From Candidatus Vecturithrix granuli (GTDB lineage: Bacteria > Moduliflexota > Moduliflexia > Moduliflexales > Moduliflexaceae): DNA of 64,000 nt. This document shows, piece by piece, positions 37,901-50,691 of the stretch. Under the pieces are notes generated by a model. That model searched no databases. It was given only the letters and a program-made list of their open reading frames with translations, and was not told the origin of the DNA. The stretch is from the NCBI GenBank assembly GCA_000739535.1, contig DF820470.1:14582-78581 (forward strand), written 5' to 3'. Each line of letters starts with the position of its first letter. The first letter of the stretch is position 1. Made by a program: the position numbers and the translations under genes.

Positions 37901-40900
37901 CGGAATAATCCCTGGAAGGGTTTGAAACTCTGGAAAATTCGCTCGTCATCGCGCAGGGGTCGCTGGTAGAAACGCGGAATAATCCCTGGAAGGGTTTGAA
38001 ACTACGCCACGAATTTTTGTTTGTAGCGACGAAAGGGTAGAAACGCGGAATAATCCCTGGAAGGGTTTGAAACGACAATAAGCACAAAATGAAGTTTTCA
38101 GCGGTGCGCAAGGTAGAAACGCGGAATAATCCCTGGAAGGGTTTGAAACGAGTCAATGGGGCGCAACCAGTGCCACAACTCCACTCGTAGAAACGCGGAA
38201 TAATCCCTGGAAGGGTTTGAAACTTAGCCAATATGACCAGTCTCAAGATGTGCGGCGGCGGTAGAAACGCGGAATAATCCCTGGAAGGGTTTGAAACACT
38301 GTCCATAGGTGCGTTTCGTCTGTCGTGCGCGCGTAGAAACGCGGAATAATCCCTGGAAGGGTTTGAAACCCGGCCTGGTTACTTGCCTCCAAGCAGGAGT
38401 TTTTGTAGAAACGCGGAATAATCCCTGGAAGGGTTTGAAACTGTATAACCAGCCTGATGAAACTGGAAACCATACAATCGTAGAAACGCGGAATAATCCC
38501 TGGAAGGGTTTGAAACGAATTTATGATGGTGGTTAGGAGGATATTATGGATTGTAGAAACGCGGAATAATCCCTGGAAGGGTTTGAAACGATCCTGTGTC
38601 GCCATATCATGCTCTATCCCTAAAAGTAGAAACGCGGAATAATCCCTGGAAGGGTTTGAAACGGCTTCAACCATTTTGGCATATCCCTGACACACCGCCG
38701 TAGAAACGCGGAATAATCCCTGGAAGGGTTTGAAACTGTTCCTGCTGAACCACCGCCAAAGTCGAAGGAAAAGGTGTAGAAACGCGGAATAATCCCTGGA
38801 AGGGTTTGAAACTACCCATATTTCAATCTGATCATACGGAATCACAATCCGTAGAAACGCGGAATAATCCCTGGAAGGGTTTGAAACCCACACGCGCTTC
38901 GATAAGTTCACTATACTACTTGTGGTAGAAACGCGGAATAATCCCTGGAAGGGTTTGAAACACGTTGCTATTTTTTCTTGATCTGTCATCTTCTCCCCTG
39001 TAGAAACGCGGAATAATCCCTGGAAGGGTTTGAAACTCATATTAGGGAGTTGAATTGATTGAGAAATGTATTTTGTAGAAACGCGGAATAATCCCTGGAA
39101 GGGTTTGAAACAACCCTGTTGAACATACGCTTTCCAAGCTGAATATTTTGTAGAAACGCGGAATAATCCCTGGAAGGGTTTGAAACGAAAAAGAGGGTGA
39201 AACTAACGGCGAGTATATACCATGTAGAAACGCGGAATAATCCCTGGAAGGGTTTGAAACACTTTTGGGGATAGGAGTCCATCGCAGATCGTCGAGTAGA
39301 AACGCGGAATAATCCCTGGAAGGGTTTGAAACTCAAGAAGAGCTTGAATTGATGCTGCAGTCAATTCCATGTAGAAACGCGGAATAATCCCTGGAAGGGT
39401 TTGAAACATGATTACCCTTGTCGAAACGATTATCAGTTCGGCGTAGTAGAAACGCGGAATAATCCCTGGAAGGGTTTGAAACGCTTGTTCCGATTTGCCT
39501 GGCAGCATGGCCTGTCTCACGTAGAAACGCGGAATAATCCCTGGAAGGGTTTGAAACCAGGAAACCATTGCCACCCCCGCTGCTCGCACACAGGTAGAAA
39601 CGCGGAATAATCCCTGGAAGGGTTTGAAACGTACTGCCCGTATAGTCGCTGTCCACGAGCACGATTTGTAGAAACGCGGAATAATCCCTGGAAGGGTTTG
39701 AAACCTGGTGGGTCTGGTTGACTGCTCGGCCGCATTTGACGTAGAAACGCGGAATAATCCCTGGAAGGGTTTGAAACCCTAACAGTGACAAGGGAACAAT
39801 CATATTTCTGAGTTCGTAGAAACGCGGAATAATCCCTGGAAGGGTTTGAAACAAGGGGAAAATATGAAATATGAACGAATTTTCATTCTGTAGAAACGCG
39901 GAATAATCCCTGGAAGGGTTTGAAACAAGCAGATCATGCTCGCCTTTGTGGACGCGCATGGCGTAGAAACGCGGAATAATCCCTGGAAGGGTTTGAAACA
40001 GTATCATTAGTCAGCGATGACACTCCCAATATTGCTGGTAGAAACGCGGAATAATCCCTGGAAGGGTTTGAAACCGCACGGGACTGCAAGTTGCCGTGCC
40101 GGAAGGCTATGAAGTAGAAACGCGGAATAATCCCTGGAAGGGTTTGAAACCAGCGACATCCCATCCTCCCGACGCGCCACCACCGTAGAAACGCGGAATA
40201 ATCCCTGGAAGGGTTTGAAACTTTTCGTAATTTTAATTGTCCGCCTTTTGCCCATTCCGTAGAAACGCGGAATAATCCCTGGAAGGGTTTGAAACCCGAT
40301 TTAACGCCGGAAGAAGTGCGACTCGCCCGCATGTAGAAACGCGGAATAATCCCTGGAAGGGTTTGAAACTGGAAGCCTGGACGCTCTGTCAGGTGGAAAC
40401 GAAATCGGTAGAAACGCGGAATAATCCCTGGAAGGGTTTGAAACGTACCTGTGGTTTTGAGATTGATGCAGACCATAACGGGTAGAAACGCGGAATAATC
40501 CCTGGAAGGGTTTGAAACGTGCGAGTGAATGCAATTTTAGGGAAGAAAGCGAAATGTAGAAACGCGGAATAATCCCTGGAAGGGTTTGAAACAGTTGTAG
40601 GGCGTGCCAATCACATCTCGAAAGAATGTAGAAACGCGGAATAATCCCTGGAAGGGTTTGAAACTTTGGAAGTGATGAGCGAGAAGGACTATCTGCGGTT
40701 TGTAGAAACGCGGAATAATCCCTGGAAGGGTTTGAAACGTTTCGTTTGTTTCTCCCAAAATAAGATGATCTAATCCGTAGAAACGCGGAATAATCCCTGG
40801 AAGGGTTTGAAACACTCCATGAGCGGATTCCATCTGAGATATCGCGAATAGTAGAAACGCGGAATAATCCCTGGAAGGGTTTGAAACCCTAAAGCATTAA

Positions 40901-43900
40901 CTCTATAACCATTTTCTGTCTTTCTGTAGAAACGCGGAATAATCCCTGGAAGGGTTTGAAACCGCCCGCGCCTGGGAATGACTGGTCATCGATGTTGAGT
41001 AGAAACGCGGAATAATCCCTGGAAGGGTTTGAAACAAACTCTTTCTCAATGCACAGAAATTGACGATTCAGTAGAAACGCGGAATAATCCCTGGAAGGGT
41101 TTGAAACGAAACGAAATCGCTGTGTGCGTCTCAGTATGCCACTGTGTAGAAACGCGGAATAATCCCTGGAAGGGTTTGAAACACCGCCTCGCATTCTTGC
41201 AGGGCGGCGAGAAATGCGTAGAAACGCGGAATAATCCCTGGAAGGGTTTGAAACCCGATGAACCCCCATCTGAAGAGACAACGCCATGCGAGTAGAAACG
41301 CGGAATAATCCCTGGAAGGGTTTGAAACTCTGTAATCGGCAGCGTCGCGGTAATCTCCTGGACAGTAGAAACGCGGAATAATCCCTGGAAGGGTTTGAAA
41401 CATTCGTCCCATCCAAACTATACGCTCCGCCAAGTTTCGTAGAAACGCGGAATAATCCCTGGAAGGGTTTGAAACATGTTGATGAATCACAGTGTATCCA
41501 CATATTCTGTGGTAGAAACGCGGAATAATCCCTGGAAGGGTTTGAAACAATGTCACCGCCCCGCCGAATCCCATCACGCGAATGTGTAGAAACGCGGAAT
41601 AATCCCTGGAAGGGTTTGAAACAAAAAATAAGTAGGCGCACAGTAAGCCTAAGCCGCCGTAGAAACGCGGAATAATCCCTGGAAGGGTTTGAAACACGAC
41701 CGCCATGATCTGCGATCCCCATCCAAGCATGACGTAGAAACGCGGAATAATCCCTGGAAGGGTTTGAAACGTCGTCCGCCCACGGGCACAAACAAGTCCG
41801 TTGTGTAGAAACGCGGAATAATCCCTGGAAGGGTTTGAAACTGACAAGCTTGTTCGTGGGGCGGGTATTTTCAACACGGTAGAAACGCGGAATAATCCCT
41901 GGAAGGGTTTGAAACTGGCAAACTCCGGGTGTTTCGCTTTATAGCCGGTATAGTAGAAACGCGGAATAATCCCTGGAAGGGTTTGAAACACTAAAAAACA
42001 AATGGGGATAATCAGGCACCGATAGTAGAAACGCGGAATAATCCCTGGAAGGGTTTGAAACACGAATTATGTTCGAAGGCAGTCCAGCCGAAATTCACGT
42101 AGAAACGCGGAATAATCCCTGGAAGGGTTTGAAACAGCAGATTATGTGAATATCCCAGAGTTCCCGTCTTTGGTAGAAACGCGGAATAATCCCTGGAAGG
42201 GTTTGAAACCGCATGGCTCAAGCCAAGTGATCCGTCCGGGAATTGTAGAAACGCGGAATAATCCCTGGAAGGGTTTGAAACCATCCAGATCGTCGCCAAA
42301 CGTTTTACTGACGGGAAGTAGAAACGCGGAATAATCCCTGGAAGGGTTTGAAACCACAGCATAGACAAGGGAAAAGCCGAAATTGCGGCGCGTAGAAACG
42401 CGGAATAATCCCTGGAAGGGTTTGAAACACATAATGAGAATAGGCATCCATGATGCAGATCGAGTAGAAACGCGGAATAATCCCTGGAAGGGTTTGAAAC
42501 GAGAATCTGCTCACCCGTACCGCCGACGCGCCTGTCTGTAGAAACGCGGAATAATCCCTGGAAGGGTTTGAAACCTGTGCCAATGGTCGCGGCGGCGGCA
42601 AAGGCAGTCAGGTAGAAACGCGGAATAATCCCTGGAAGGGTTTGAAACAAGATCAATTCCCAATCCGCGTCTGTGCGATCCAGGTAGAAACGCGGAATAA
42701 TCCCTGGAAGGGTTTGAAACACATCTACGGCGACAGGAGACGTAGGCGTTCCGGCACGGTAGAAACGCGGAATAATCCCTGGAAGGGTTTGAAACTAAAC
42801 ACGGGATAGAACGAAAACCATTCTGCATGTAAGGTAGAAACGCGGAATAATCCCTGGAAGGGTTTGAAACCATTAACGTTGCACACATTAGAACAGTGGG
42901 CAACGGGTAGAAACGCGGAATAATCCCTGGAAGGGTTTGAAACAATCCTGTTTTCCTTCCTCGGTAAGTTCCCACTTACCGTAGAAACGCGGAATAATCC
43001 CTGGAAGGGTTTGAAACCTTGAAAGACGTTTGGCTGGACACCAGACGTCTTGAGCCGTAGAAACGCGGAATAATCCCTGGAAGGGTTTGAAACAAAAACG
43101 AAAGTCCTAGAACTCCCGTCAGTAAACTGTTGTAGAAACGCGGAATAATCCCTGGAAGGGTTTGAAACTTGATTTTCCAGGACTGCATTGACGACTTTTT
43201 GAATCGTAGAAACGCGGAATAATCCCTGGAAGGGTTTGAAACCATTTCATTTTTTCCTCCAAAAAAATTTTATATTTAAAGTAGAAACGCGGAATAATCC
43301 CTGGAAGGGTTTGAAACTATCCCGCAGATATGCTATACTGCGGTTTCTGGATACGTAGAAACGCGGAATAATCCCTGGAAGGGTTTGAAACTATTGGTAA
43401 CTGCAAAAGCCGGAAATCCCGCTTGCCTGGGTAGAAACGCGGAATAATCCCTGGAAGGGTTTGAAACAATTCGCCGCATAACGTTTTGACACCGACTTCG
43501 CACCGTAGAAACGCGGAATAATCCCTGGAAGGGTTTGAAACCTTCTCAATGGCCGTCGCAGCCGGTATTGACCAGTGTTGTAGAAACGCGGAATAATCCC
43601 TGGAAGGGTTTGAAACAATGTATCGGCGACATTAGCGCTGTTATGTACTGTTACGTAGAAACGCGGAATAATCCCTGGAAGGGTTTGAAACTGGCAGGGT
43701 ACTTGCACATAAATAATCTGCGGCTGTGGTAGAAACGCGGAATAATCCCTGGAAGGGTTTGAAACGACTTTTTATTGCCGTCAACGTAGATCTGTTGGTC
43801 TGGTAGAAACGCGGAATAATCCCTGGAAGGGTTTGAAACACCAGATCGGCAGTTTGTAGGCCCATACAGGGATTTCGTAGAAACGCGGAATAATCCCTGG

Positions 43901-46305
43901 AAGGGTTTGAAACCTTTCCGTGCCCTCCATCTCAGCGGTTTTTACAACGTTCGTAGAAACGCGGAATAATCCCTGGAAGGGTTTGAAACCGGGATGTTAC
44001 CGGTACTCGTACAGTCCTCGCTGTTTGCGTAGAAACGCGGAATAATCCCTGGAAGGGTTTGAAACACTTAGCTCTGACGGGGTCCACTGTGACGAATGGG
44101 CAAGTAGAAACGCGGAATAATCCCTGGAAGGGTTTGAAACACGGTCATCCTCGTTTCCTACACCTTTTTGGGGATTCAGTAGAAACGCGGAATAATCCCT
44201 GGAAGGGTTTGAAACTTCTGTCATCGTTTGCCCATTGTTTCCCTTTTTCTCTTGTAGAAACGCGGAATAATCCCTGGAAGGGTTTGAAACGCTAGAGCTC
44301 TCGTCCAGGTAAAACCAGGGTAGAGATGTAGAAACGCGGAATAATCCCTGGAAGGGTTTGAAACAAAAACAACCACTTCCAACGAAAGGAGTACCAGTAA
44401 GTGTAGAAACGCGGAATAATCCCTGGAAGGGTTTGAAACTTGAAACACGAATCATGTTTCCTTCAATTTTCGCCTCCGTAGAAACGCGGAATAATCCCTG
44501 GAAGGGTTTGAAACTTCGCTTCTTCCGGTAGAATTGTCTGGATTATCAAATTGTAGAAACGCGGAATAATCCCTGGAAGGGTTTGAAACGTGTCAATACC
44601 TCGAATACGAACTTAATTTGCTTTTTGTAGAAACGCGGAATAATCCCTGGAAGGGTTTGAAACGCAAGTTGATCTGGCTATAAAAATTAGGGTCAGATTT
44701 CTGTAGAAACGCGGAATAATCCCTGGAAGGGTTTGAAACGCCGCTATTACTGTAATGAACCGGTGACCCGCTTTAGCGGTAGAAACGCGGAATAATCCCT
44801 GGAAGGGTTTGAAACAGTAGGGTTATGGCATTTCAATAGCAATGCCACGGACAGTAGAAACGCGGAATAATCCCTGGAAGGGTTTGAAACGATTAATTGT
44901 AACCACGATAAAATTTCCCAGGTGAGTAGAAACGCGGAATAATCCCTGGAAGGGTTTGAAACGAGAATCTCAACAGACCGAAGTTCCGCATCGAATCCCG
45001 TAGAAACGCGGAATAATCCCTGGAAGGGTTTGAAACCGAATCCAACGGGAACGTCCAGCCGTCCAATTTCCGCCGTAGAAACGCGGAATAATCCCTGGAA
45101 GGGTTTGAAACTTCCTACTCATCAGTAGGTGACGTTCAGGTCTCGAAGTAGAAACGCGGAATAATCCCTGGAAGGGTTTGAAACCCCTTCTCCATGTGTG
45201 CGGAGAGGATTCCGATTTCTTGTAGAAACGCGGAATAATCCCTGGAAGGGTTTGAAACCTCTACGATCTCCCTGTTTTCAATCCGCCTAATCATCCGTAG
45301 AAACGCGGAATAATCCCTGGAAGGGTTTGAAACCGGACGCCCTCAAGACGAAGTCCCACCTCACTTAGAGTAGAAACGCGGAATAATCCCTGGAAGGGTT
45401 TGAAACTCGATAGATTTTCTTGAATGCGAGTGAGCAATGCCGAGTAGAAACGCGGAATAATCCCTGGAAGGGTTTGAAACTATCTGAGGAGGCGATCAGC
45501 ATGAAACCGAAGCTTATCAGTAGAAACGCGGAATAATCCCTGGAAGGGTTTGAAACGTATCATCCGGCGCCGGTGCAGGCGCCTGAGCGGGAAGGTAGAA
45601 ACGCGGAATAATCCCTGGAAGGGTTTGAAACGATATCCTAACGCGTCCAGGCTGGAATTGTTTCGCGCCGTAGAAACGCGGAATAATCCCTGGAAGGGTT
45701 TGAAACGTATATTTCCGTTATATATACCTATCCCTACAGTCAAGTAGAAACGCGGAATAATCCCTGGAAGGGTTTGAAACATTCTACATTCCGGTATTTC
45801 GGAATGTAGAATTAAATCGTAGAAACGCGGAATAATCCCTGGAAGGGTTTGAAACGAAATTGCTCGGCATTCGGACGTTTAGCCCAACTCTCGGTAGAAA
45901 CGCGGAATAATCCCTGGAAGGGTTTGAAACATTCAGTAGATCAATAGCTTTACTCTCTAGGGCTGTTGGTAGAAACGCGGAATAATCCCTGGAAGGGTTT
46001 GAAACAAACGTATTTTATCCCCGAAAATTTTAATCTGGGGAGGGTAGAAACGCGGAATAATCCCTGGAAGGGTTTGAAACATCTATACCGCTTTCCCAAA
46101 ATGAACTTTAATCCGGCGTAGAAACGCGGAATAATCCCTGGAAGGGTTTGAAACAAGACAGATAGCATCGAACAACCCCGTCAGCAGGCGTGTAGAAACG
46201 CGGAATAATCCCTGGAAGGGTTTGAAACGTCTGCATAGACTTGCCAGAATGTACCCGTTTTAAAGTACGTAGAAACGCGGAATAATCCCTGGAAGGGTTT
46301 GAAAC
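28958..46305 (+). CRISPR. CRISPR array, 234 repeats / 233 spacers
   Basis: The 37-nt repeat starts GTAGAAACGCGGAATAATCC and ends CTGGAAGGGTTTGAAAC. Walking every repeat start by hand gives 234 copies spaced 71-77 bp (spacers 34-40 nt, mean about 37). No degenerate repeat was noticed, including the first and last. CCCT-GGA-AGGG can form a short hairpin, and the 3' end TTTGAAAC resembles the usual 8-nt crRNA 5' tag, so transcription should run left to right, away from the cas genes. The array is longer than the whole cas locus. All open frames inside it are repeat artefacts. The count may be off by one or two. Confidence 0.98.
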
Positions 46306-46488
46306 CAAGGGCTGGCACATTGTGGTGATGATCGGGGCAGGATGACCTGAGACGCTGTGGTGTGAGGAAATTCGTCCGAACGTTGAACTGACTCCGCTTT
46401 TGAGCCTGCTCATTCATCTCATGATTTTGATTGCCCGGAAGAATATTCAAGCGGCCAAACTTCAGGCCGATTTGACTATCAATGTTGC
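46306..46488. other. Spacer between the array end and the chemoreceptor gene
   Basis: No recognisable gene or trailer motif. A plus-strand frame at ~46,361-46,491 reads EEIRPNVELTPLLSLLIHLM, then ILIARKNIQAAKLQADLTIN; it has a stop just before it and no start, so it may be a short remnant of an unknown gene. Confidence 0.4.
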
Positions 46489-47823
46489 CTAAAATTGGAG
46501 GGATTCGACCAAATCTTCGGCGCGTTTCAGCACATCTTTGGTGACGATATTCATTTGCTCTGTGCCCTGCTGCTGAAGTAAAGCAATATTATGTGTGGCT
46601 TCAGCGACTTCTGCAATCGCTTTAATGGCCCCTTGCATGGCGGTAAGCGTGGCTTGAATGGTTTTGGAGTCATCGGCGCTTTGCTGCGCGAGTTTGCGCA
46701 CGGCTTCGGCCACCACGGCAAATCCTTTGCCGGCTTCTCCGACTCGCACGGCTTCAATGGTCGCGTTAAAGGCCAGGAGTTTGGTTTGGCGCGTCACATT
46801 ATTGATTGACGCAATAATATCATCAATATTGGAGAGATGATTCAGGAGTTCATTCCCGCGACGGCTTAGATTTTCACTCTGCTCGGTTAGGGTTTGCACG
46901 CTTTTTGTCACTTCGGCAATCGAGAAAGACATTTGCGTCATGGATGAGGATAAATCTTGAGCAATATGTGAATAGAATTCTCGACGTTTCAGGAGATCCT
47001 GATAATTTTCTCCAAGCTCCTGATTCAACTGGTGCAGTTCCTCTTGCATTTTGACATTCGCGATCGCCAACGATGCTTGATACGCAAACAATTTGAGCAG
47101 TTCCAATTGCTGTGAGGTGATGGCAGGGTTCTCTGCGCGATTGATAAGCGTTAACACACCCAGCACTTGTTCATTTACCGTTAAGGGCAGAACGACGGCT
47201 GAAGTTGTGTGCAGAGGGAAAATCAGATTATACGGCAAAAGATCGTATTCCGGCGCGCCGGTCTCAAAATTTTCCAGATACTGTATCTGATGTTCTTGAA
47301 AAGCTTTTGCCAGAATGCCCCCATCAGGGGTCGCCGGAACTTTAAGGTCCTCCAATACCAAAGGTTCATTGGCGCGAGCTTCGCGGCACTCTAAGCAATC
47401 ATTCGCGCTATTATACAAAAAAATCAACGTTCGATCACATTCCTGCATATAATGAATTGCTTCAGTAATTTGAATCAGAATCTGCTGTAAGGTGTTGGCT
47501 TCTTGAAGATTGACGTTGAGTTGTTGGAGTTTTGTTAATTCTTGTTGAAGTTCTTCGACGTTGTATTGATACTGTTTTTCGCGATCTTCAAATTTTTTGA
47601 ACGATCCTTGAATCCTGGCTTCTACTGTTTGTAAGTTTTCAATCAACGTATTAAAATATTTATCCAGGATATAGCCGATCATCGGAAAAACCGCAACTAA
47701 AAGCACGACCAGTTTCAAAGCGTGCTGAGGCCACAGCAGGAGCGCCAGAGCCAGGAGTACGCTTGCGGCGCTAAATGCCAGGCGATATAAACGGCCAGGT
47801 TTGAGTTTGTTAAATTGTATCAC
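46489..47823 (-). CDS. Methyl-accepting chemotaxis-type protein with GAF domain
   Basis: This 444-aa protein has two N-terminal membrane segments close together ([37 protein letters not shown]) with no periplasmic domain. A coiled coil (~65-110), a GAF sensor domain (~110-265, [40 protein letters not shown]) and a cytoplasmic MCP signalling tip follow ([38 protein letters not shown]). It would sense an internal signal and control a CheA-type kinase, none of which is in the window. It overlaps the S4 gene by 4 bp and is translationally coupled to it. Confidence 0.92.
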   Translation of the reverse strand: MIQFNKLKPGRLYRLAFSAASVLLALALLLWPQHALKLVVLLVAVFPMIGYILDKYFNTLIENLQTVEARIQGSFKKFEDREKQYQYNVEELQQELTKLQQLNVNLQEANTLQQILIQITEAIHYMQECDRTLIFLYNSANDCLECREARANEPLVLEDLKVPATPDGGILAKAFQEHQIQYLENFETGAPEYDLLPYNLIFPLHTTSAVVLPLTVNEQVLGVLTLINRAENPAITSQQLELLKLFAYQASLAIANVKMQEELHQLNQELGENYQDLLKRREFYSHIAQDLSSSMTQMSFSIAEVTKSVQTLTEQSENLSRRGNELLNHLSNIDDIIASINNVTRQTKLLAFNATIEAVRVGEAGKGFAVVAEAVRKLAQQSADDSKTIQATLTAMQGAIKAIAEVAEATHNIALLQQQGTEQMNIVTKDVLKRAEDLVESLQF

Positions 47824-48113
47824 AAAAGGTCATCCTCTTTTTCCCGTCTCTCCTCTAACATCGTGTAGAGGGTTGCAGCATCATGTTTTGAAACGGCGCG
47901 TTCGGGCACTTGTTCGACGCGGACTTTTAGCGTGCGCTGAGGCAGTTTGATAAAAATGGTGTCCCCTGCTTCGATGATTTTTCCGGCTTTGGCGACCTGG
48001 TCATTGACGTACACCAGTTTTTTGTCGCACATTTCTTTTGCTAACGGACGCCGTTTCACCAGACGCGAGACTTTCAGAAAGTAATCTAATCGCACAAGAC
48101 AATAAGCTAACAT
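47820..48113 (-). CDS. S4-domain RNA-binding protein (RqcP/Hsp15-like)
   Basis: This 97-aa protein contains an S4 domain: [60 protein letters not shown]. Relatives bind stalled 50S subunits with peptidyl-tRNA (RqcP, Hsp15). The open frame begins at 48152, but a perfect inverted repeat (GTGCGCCATG at 48,115-48,124 and CATGGCGCAC at 48,141-48,150) covers that part. I therefore place the start at ATG 48113 or GTG 48095; neither has a clear ribosome-binding site. It follows a parvulin gene by ~50 bp. Confidence 0.85.
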   Translation of the reverse strand: MLAYCLVRLDYFLKVSRLVKRRPLAKEMCDKKLVYVNDQVAKAGKIIEAGDTIFIKLPQRTLKVRVEQVPERAVSKHDAATLYTMLEERREKEDDLL

Positions 48114-48164
48114 CGTGCGCCATGGGTTATTCATTATCCGCATGGCGCACAATGTGTTACAAGA

Positions 48165-49118
48165 TCATAAATTGTTTTCGATATACGCCGTCTCTTTTAA
48201 TTTTGTAATCCATTTCTGATACAGTGCATTCGATTTTTGCTCAAATAATTTGCGGCGAATCAGGGTTTTCGCTTTTTCAAACGTCGCCTGTTGCCCGCCG
48301 GTTTTCTCTTCCACAAAAATAATATGGAACCCCAGATCAGAACGGACAGGATCGCTAATTTCTCCGCCTTCCATTGTAAAGGCGATATCAAACGGCGGCG
48401 CTAACTCCCCTTCTTTGAAGGTGCCAAGTTCTCCCCCGTTTTGAGCAGAGGGATGTTCGGAATATTGCTTTGCCATTTCGGCAAAATCCGCGCCGGCGCG
48501 TAATTGCTGCACAAGGTTATTGGCCAGTTTTTGCGCGGCTTCCACGTCACCCGTACCGGCGTTTTCTTTGAGTGGCAGAAGAATATGCCGGATATGCACC
48601 GTTGGCGCGGCCTGGTCAAATTCACCCTGATGGGTCTGATAATACAGTTCGACCTCTTCTTCGGAAATATCAACTTGTGAGCGCACTTCCCGATTCACTA
48701 ACTTCGCCAATTTGATCTGTTCCCGAATATCTTCTAAAAACTCCTCCCAGGTGTTGCCTTCCTGAAGGATTGCTTGTTTGAGTTGTTCATCGGAAAGCAG
48801 ATTATTACGTTGTTTGATGTCATATAAAGCGGCATTCAATTCCTCGTCATTTACCAGAATATCAGCTTCTTCAGCTTTTTGCCGGATGAGTTCATTTTCG
48901 ATTAACATGTCCAGCACGTTCTTGCGTCTTTCCTGGGTTTGCTCGGTTGTCCCGGCCTGAGCGGCAAATTGTCGCTCCGCGTCTTGTAATTGAGATTCCG
49001 TGATGACCTTACGATTTACGACCGCCACAATGCGGTCAACCAATTCCCCTGAAGCTATCGAAGCAAAACTTCCCAGGATTCCAATAGATACCAGAGAGGT
49101 AACGATTTTTTTCATCAT
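48165..49118 (-). CDS. SurA-like periplasmic peptidyl-prolyl isomerase
   Basis: This 317-aa exported protein has a signal peptide (MMKKIVTSLVSIGILGSFAS IASG), a SurA-N chaperone region (VDRIVAVVNRKVITESQLQD; VLDMLIENELIRQKAEEADI) and one parvulin domain (VHIRHILLPLKENAG; FAEMAKQYSEHPSAQNGGEL; PPFDIAFTMEGGEISDPVRS; LGFHIIFVEEK). It helps outer-membrane proteins fold in the periplasm. The start at 49118 gives a proper signal peptide; the frame extends 12 codons further up without a ribosome-binding site. It has one parvulin domain, against two in enterobacterial SurA. Confidence 0.92.
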   Translation of the reverse strand: MMKKIVTSLVSIGILGSFASIASGELVDRIVAVVNRKVITESQLQDAERQFAAQAGTTEQTQERRKNVLDMLIENELIRQKAEEADILVNDEELNAALYDIKQRNNLLSDEQLKQAILQEGNTWEEFLEDIREQIKLAKLVNREVRSQVDISEEEVELYYQTHQGEFDQAAPTVHIRHILLPLKENAGTGDVEAAQKLANNLVQQLRAGADFAEMAKQYSEHPSAQNGGELGTFKEGELAPPFDIAFTMEGGEISDPVRSDLGFHIIFVEEKTGGQQATFEKAKTLIRRKLFEQKSNALYQKWITKLKETAYIENNL

Positions 49119-49334
49119 AACTATGTTCAAAAACACATGCAAAAGGGAAAGCAAGCAATTGACTATTAAGTATTTTCAATATTCAATAGACATTATCGCA
49201 AATACACACGTCATCGGATCAATTCCCTTCCCAGGATGGGAATTCAGACGATTTCGTCGCATAAAAATTTTATTCGCGATAATTTCTAATATTCAATTGC
49301 TTGTTTTCCTCTCCCCATGCGTTCTCTTTTCCCT

Positions 49335-50414
49335 TTAGTTGACTTCTTTAATGACCTGATGGTTTAGTACAATTTTGGCATTATTCTGAAGATCAAGCAG
49401 CCAGAGATCGATAGCCATCATGCGCTTCTGCTGTTTGATCACGCCGGCAATCTGATCTTTAACTTCATTAAAGGCTATTCGTTCGGCTTCTCGTTCACCG
49501 GTGAGCTTAAAAATCTGATACCCATACGGCGTTTGCACAATGTTGCTGACTTCCCCGGTTTTTAGAGAAAAAATGACTTCATCAAATTCCGGCGGCATAA
49601 CGCCCCTGGCAAAAAACCCTAAATCCCCGCCATTTTGAGCATCCTCGCTTTCAGAATATTTTTGAGCGATCTGAGCAAAATCAGCGCCCTGTTGAATTTC
49701 CTGCAAAGCTTTTTCAGCAATGCTCTTGTCATACACTAAAATCTGACTGGCTCGGGCCTGCGCTGGATGATCGTATTTTTCCTGATTCCGTTCATAGTAT
49801 TGCTGCACTTCTTCCGGAGTGACAGCAATCATCGAAGCCATTTCAACATCAAACACTTTTTCTCGTAAAAGCGTCTCTTGTTGGGCTTTCAGCCAGAATT
49901 CATAAGATTTCCCCTGTTCCTCTACGATCGCCTGAATATCTGATCCGTTATATTCTTCTTGCACCTGTCGAATAACCTGCTGCAATTCGTCGTCGGTGAC
50001 AGTGATCTTCAATTCCCTGGCTTTCTGGGCAATTAAGGCATTTTCGATCAATTCCGTCAGCGCGGTTTCTCGCAAACGATTTAACGTATACTGATCCAGG
50101 TCAGAGGAATTATCCATTTCCTGGATCACAACATGCAGCCGTTCCGCCAAAGCCTGAGCAGGAATGGTTCTTCCATTGACAGTTGCAGCTACATCCGTCG
50201 GCAGCGAGGTTTGAGCAGGTGTGGCAGTTTCTTGCGACTCGAGTAGCTCGTCCAATTCTTCTCGCACGTCAGTCTCATTGTCCTGGGATCCACATCCTCC
50301 CAGAACAGCAATTCCAAAAAAGATCAGCAGGCTGAGGGCGATCACTCCATATTTCCACAATACGGCACGCAGGCGTACATACCATACAACGAAAAACTTG
50401 TCCAATCCCTGCAT
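49335..50414 (-). CDS. PrsA/SurA-like parvulin lipoprotein
   Basis: This 359-aa lipoprotein has a membrane segment (VIALSLLIFFGIAVLGGCGS) ending in the lipobox LGGC, an acidic linker, a SurA-N-type region (VAATVNGRTIPAQALAERLH; ALTELIENALIAQKARELKI) and a parvulin domain (ARASQILVYDKSIAEKAL; FAQIAQKYSESEDAQNGGDL; PYGYQIFKLTGER). It is a membrane-anchored foldase/chaperone. Good GGAGGG precedes the ATG. It lies ~220 bp upstream of the SurA-like gene, so the two form a small secretion-quality cluster. Confidence 0.92.
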   Translation of the reverse strand: MQGLDKFFVVWYVRLRAVLWKYGVIALSLLIFFGIAVLGGCGSQDNETDVREELDELLESQETATPAQTSLPTDVAATVNGRTIPAQALAERLHVVIQEMDNSSDLDQYTLNRLRETALTELIENALIAQKARELKITVTDDELQQVIRQVQEEYNGSDIQAIVEEQGKSYEFWLKAQQETLLREKVFDVEMASMIAVTPEEVQQYYERNQEKYDHPAQARASQILVYDKSIAEKALQEIQQGADFAQIAQKYSESEDAQNGGDLGFFARGVMPPEFDEVIFSLKTGEVSNIVQTPYGYQIFKLTGEREAERIAFNEVKDQIAGVIKQQKRMMAIDLWLLDLQNNAKIVLNHQVIKEVN

Positions 50415-50691
50415 ACGTGCCCTCCTTTTGTTGACTGATTGAATATAGAAAATTCGGCGTATTGAATTGAAGGCAGCTTTCTCAGAGAATTCTTCATAGT
50501 CAAGGCAAAAGTATGCAAATACACAAAGATTTTTGATTTTTTTATTGTCTTGTTTTCTATACCATGATTAGGTGAGCGTTTGACTACGGGTTCATAGTGC
50601 TCTGGGACAGAAGTTTTTACTAATAGACCTTGTCGGGCCTTGTCGGACAAGTCTTGAGTTATCCGGCAAAGTCACCAGGGAGGAACGCTCA

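Noticed and set aside
28958-46305. Dozens of long open frames on both strands encoding repeated VETRNNPWKGLK or FKPFQGLFRVST peptides
   Set aside because: They are translations of the CRISPR repeat in its open frames; no start signals, and codon patterns follow the spacers.
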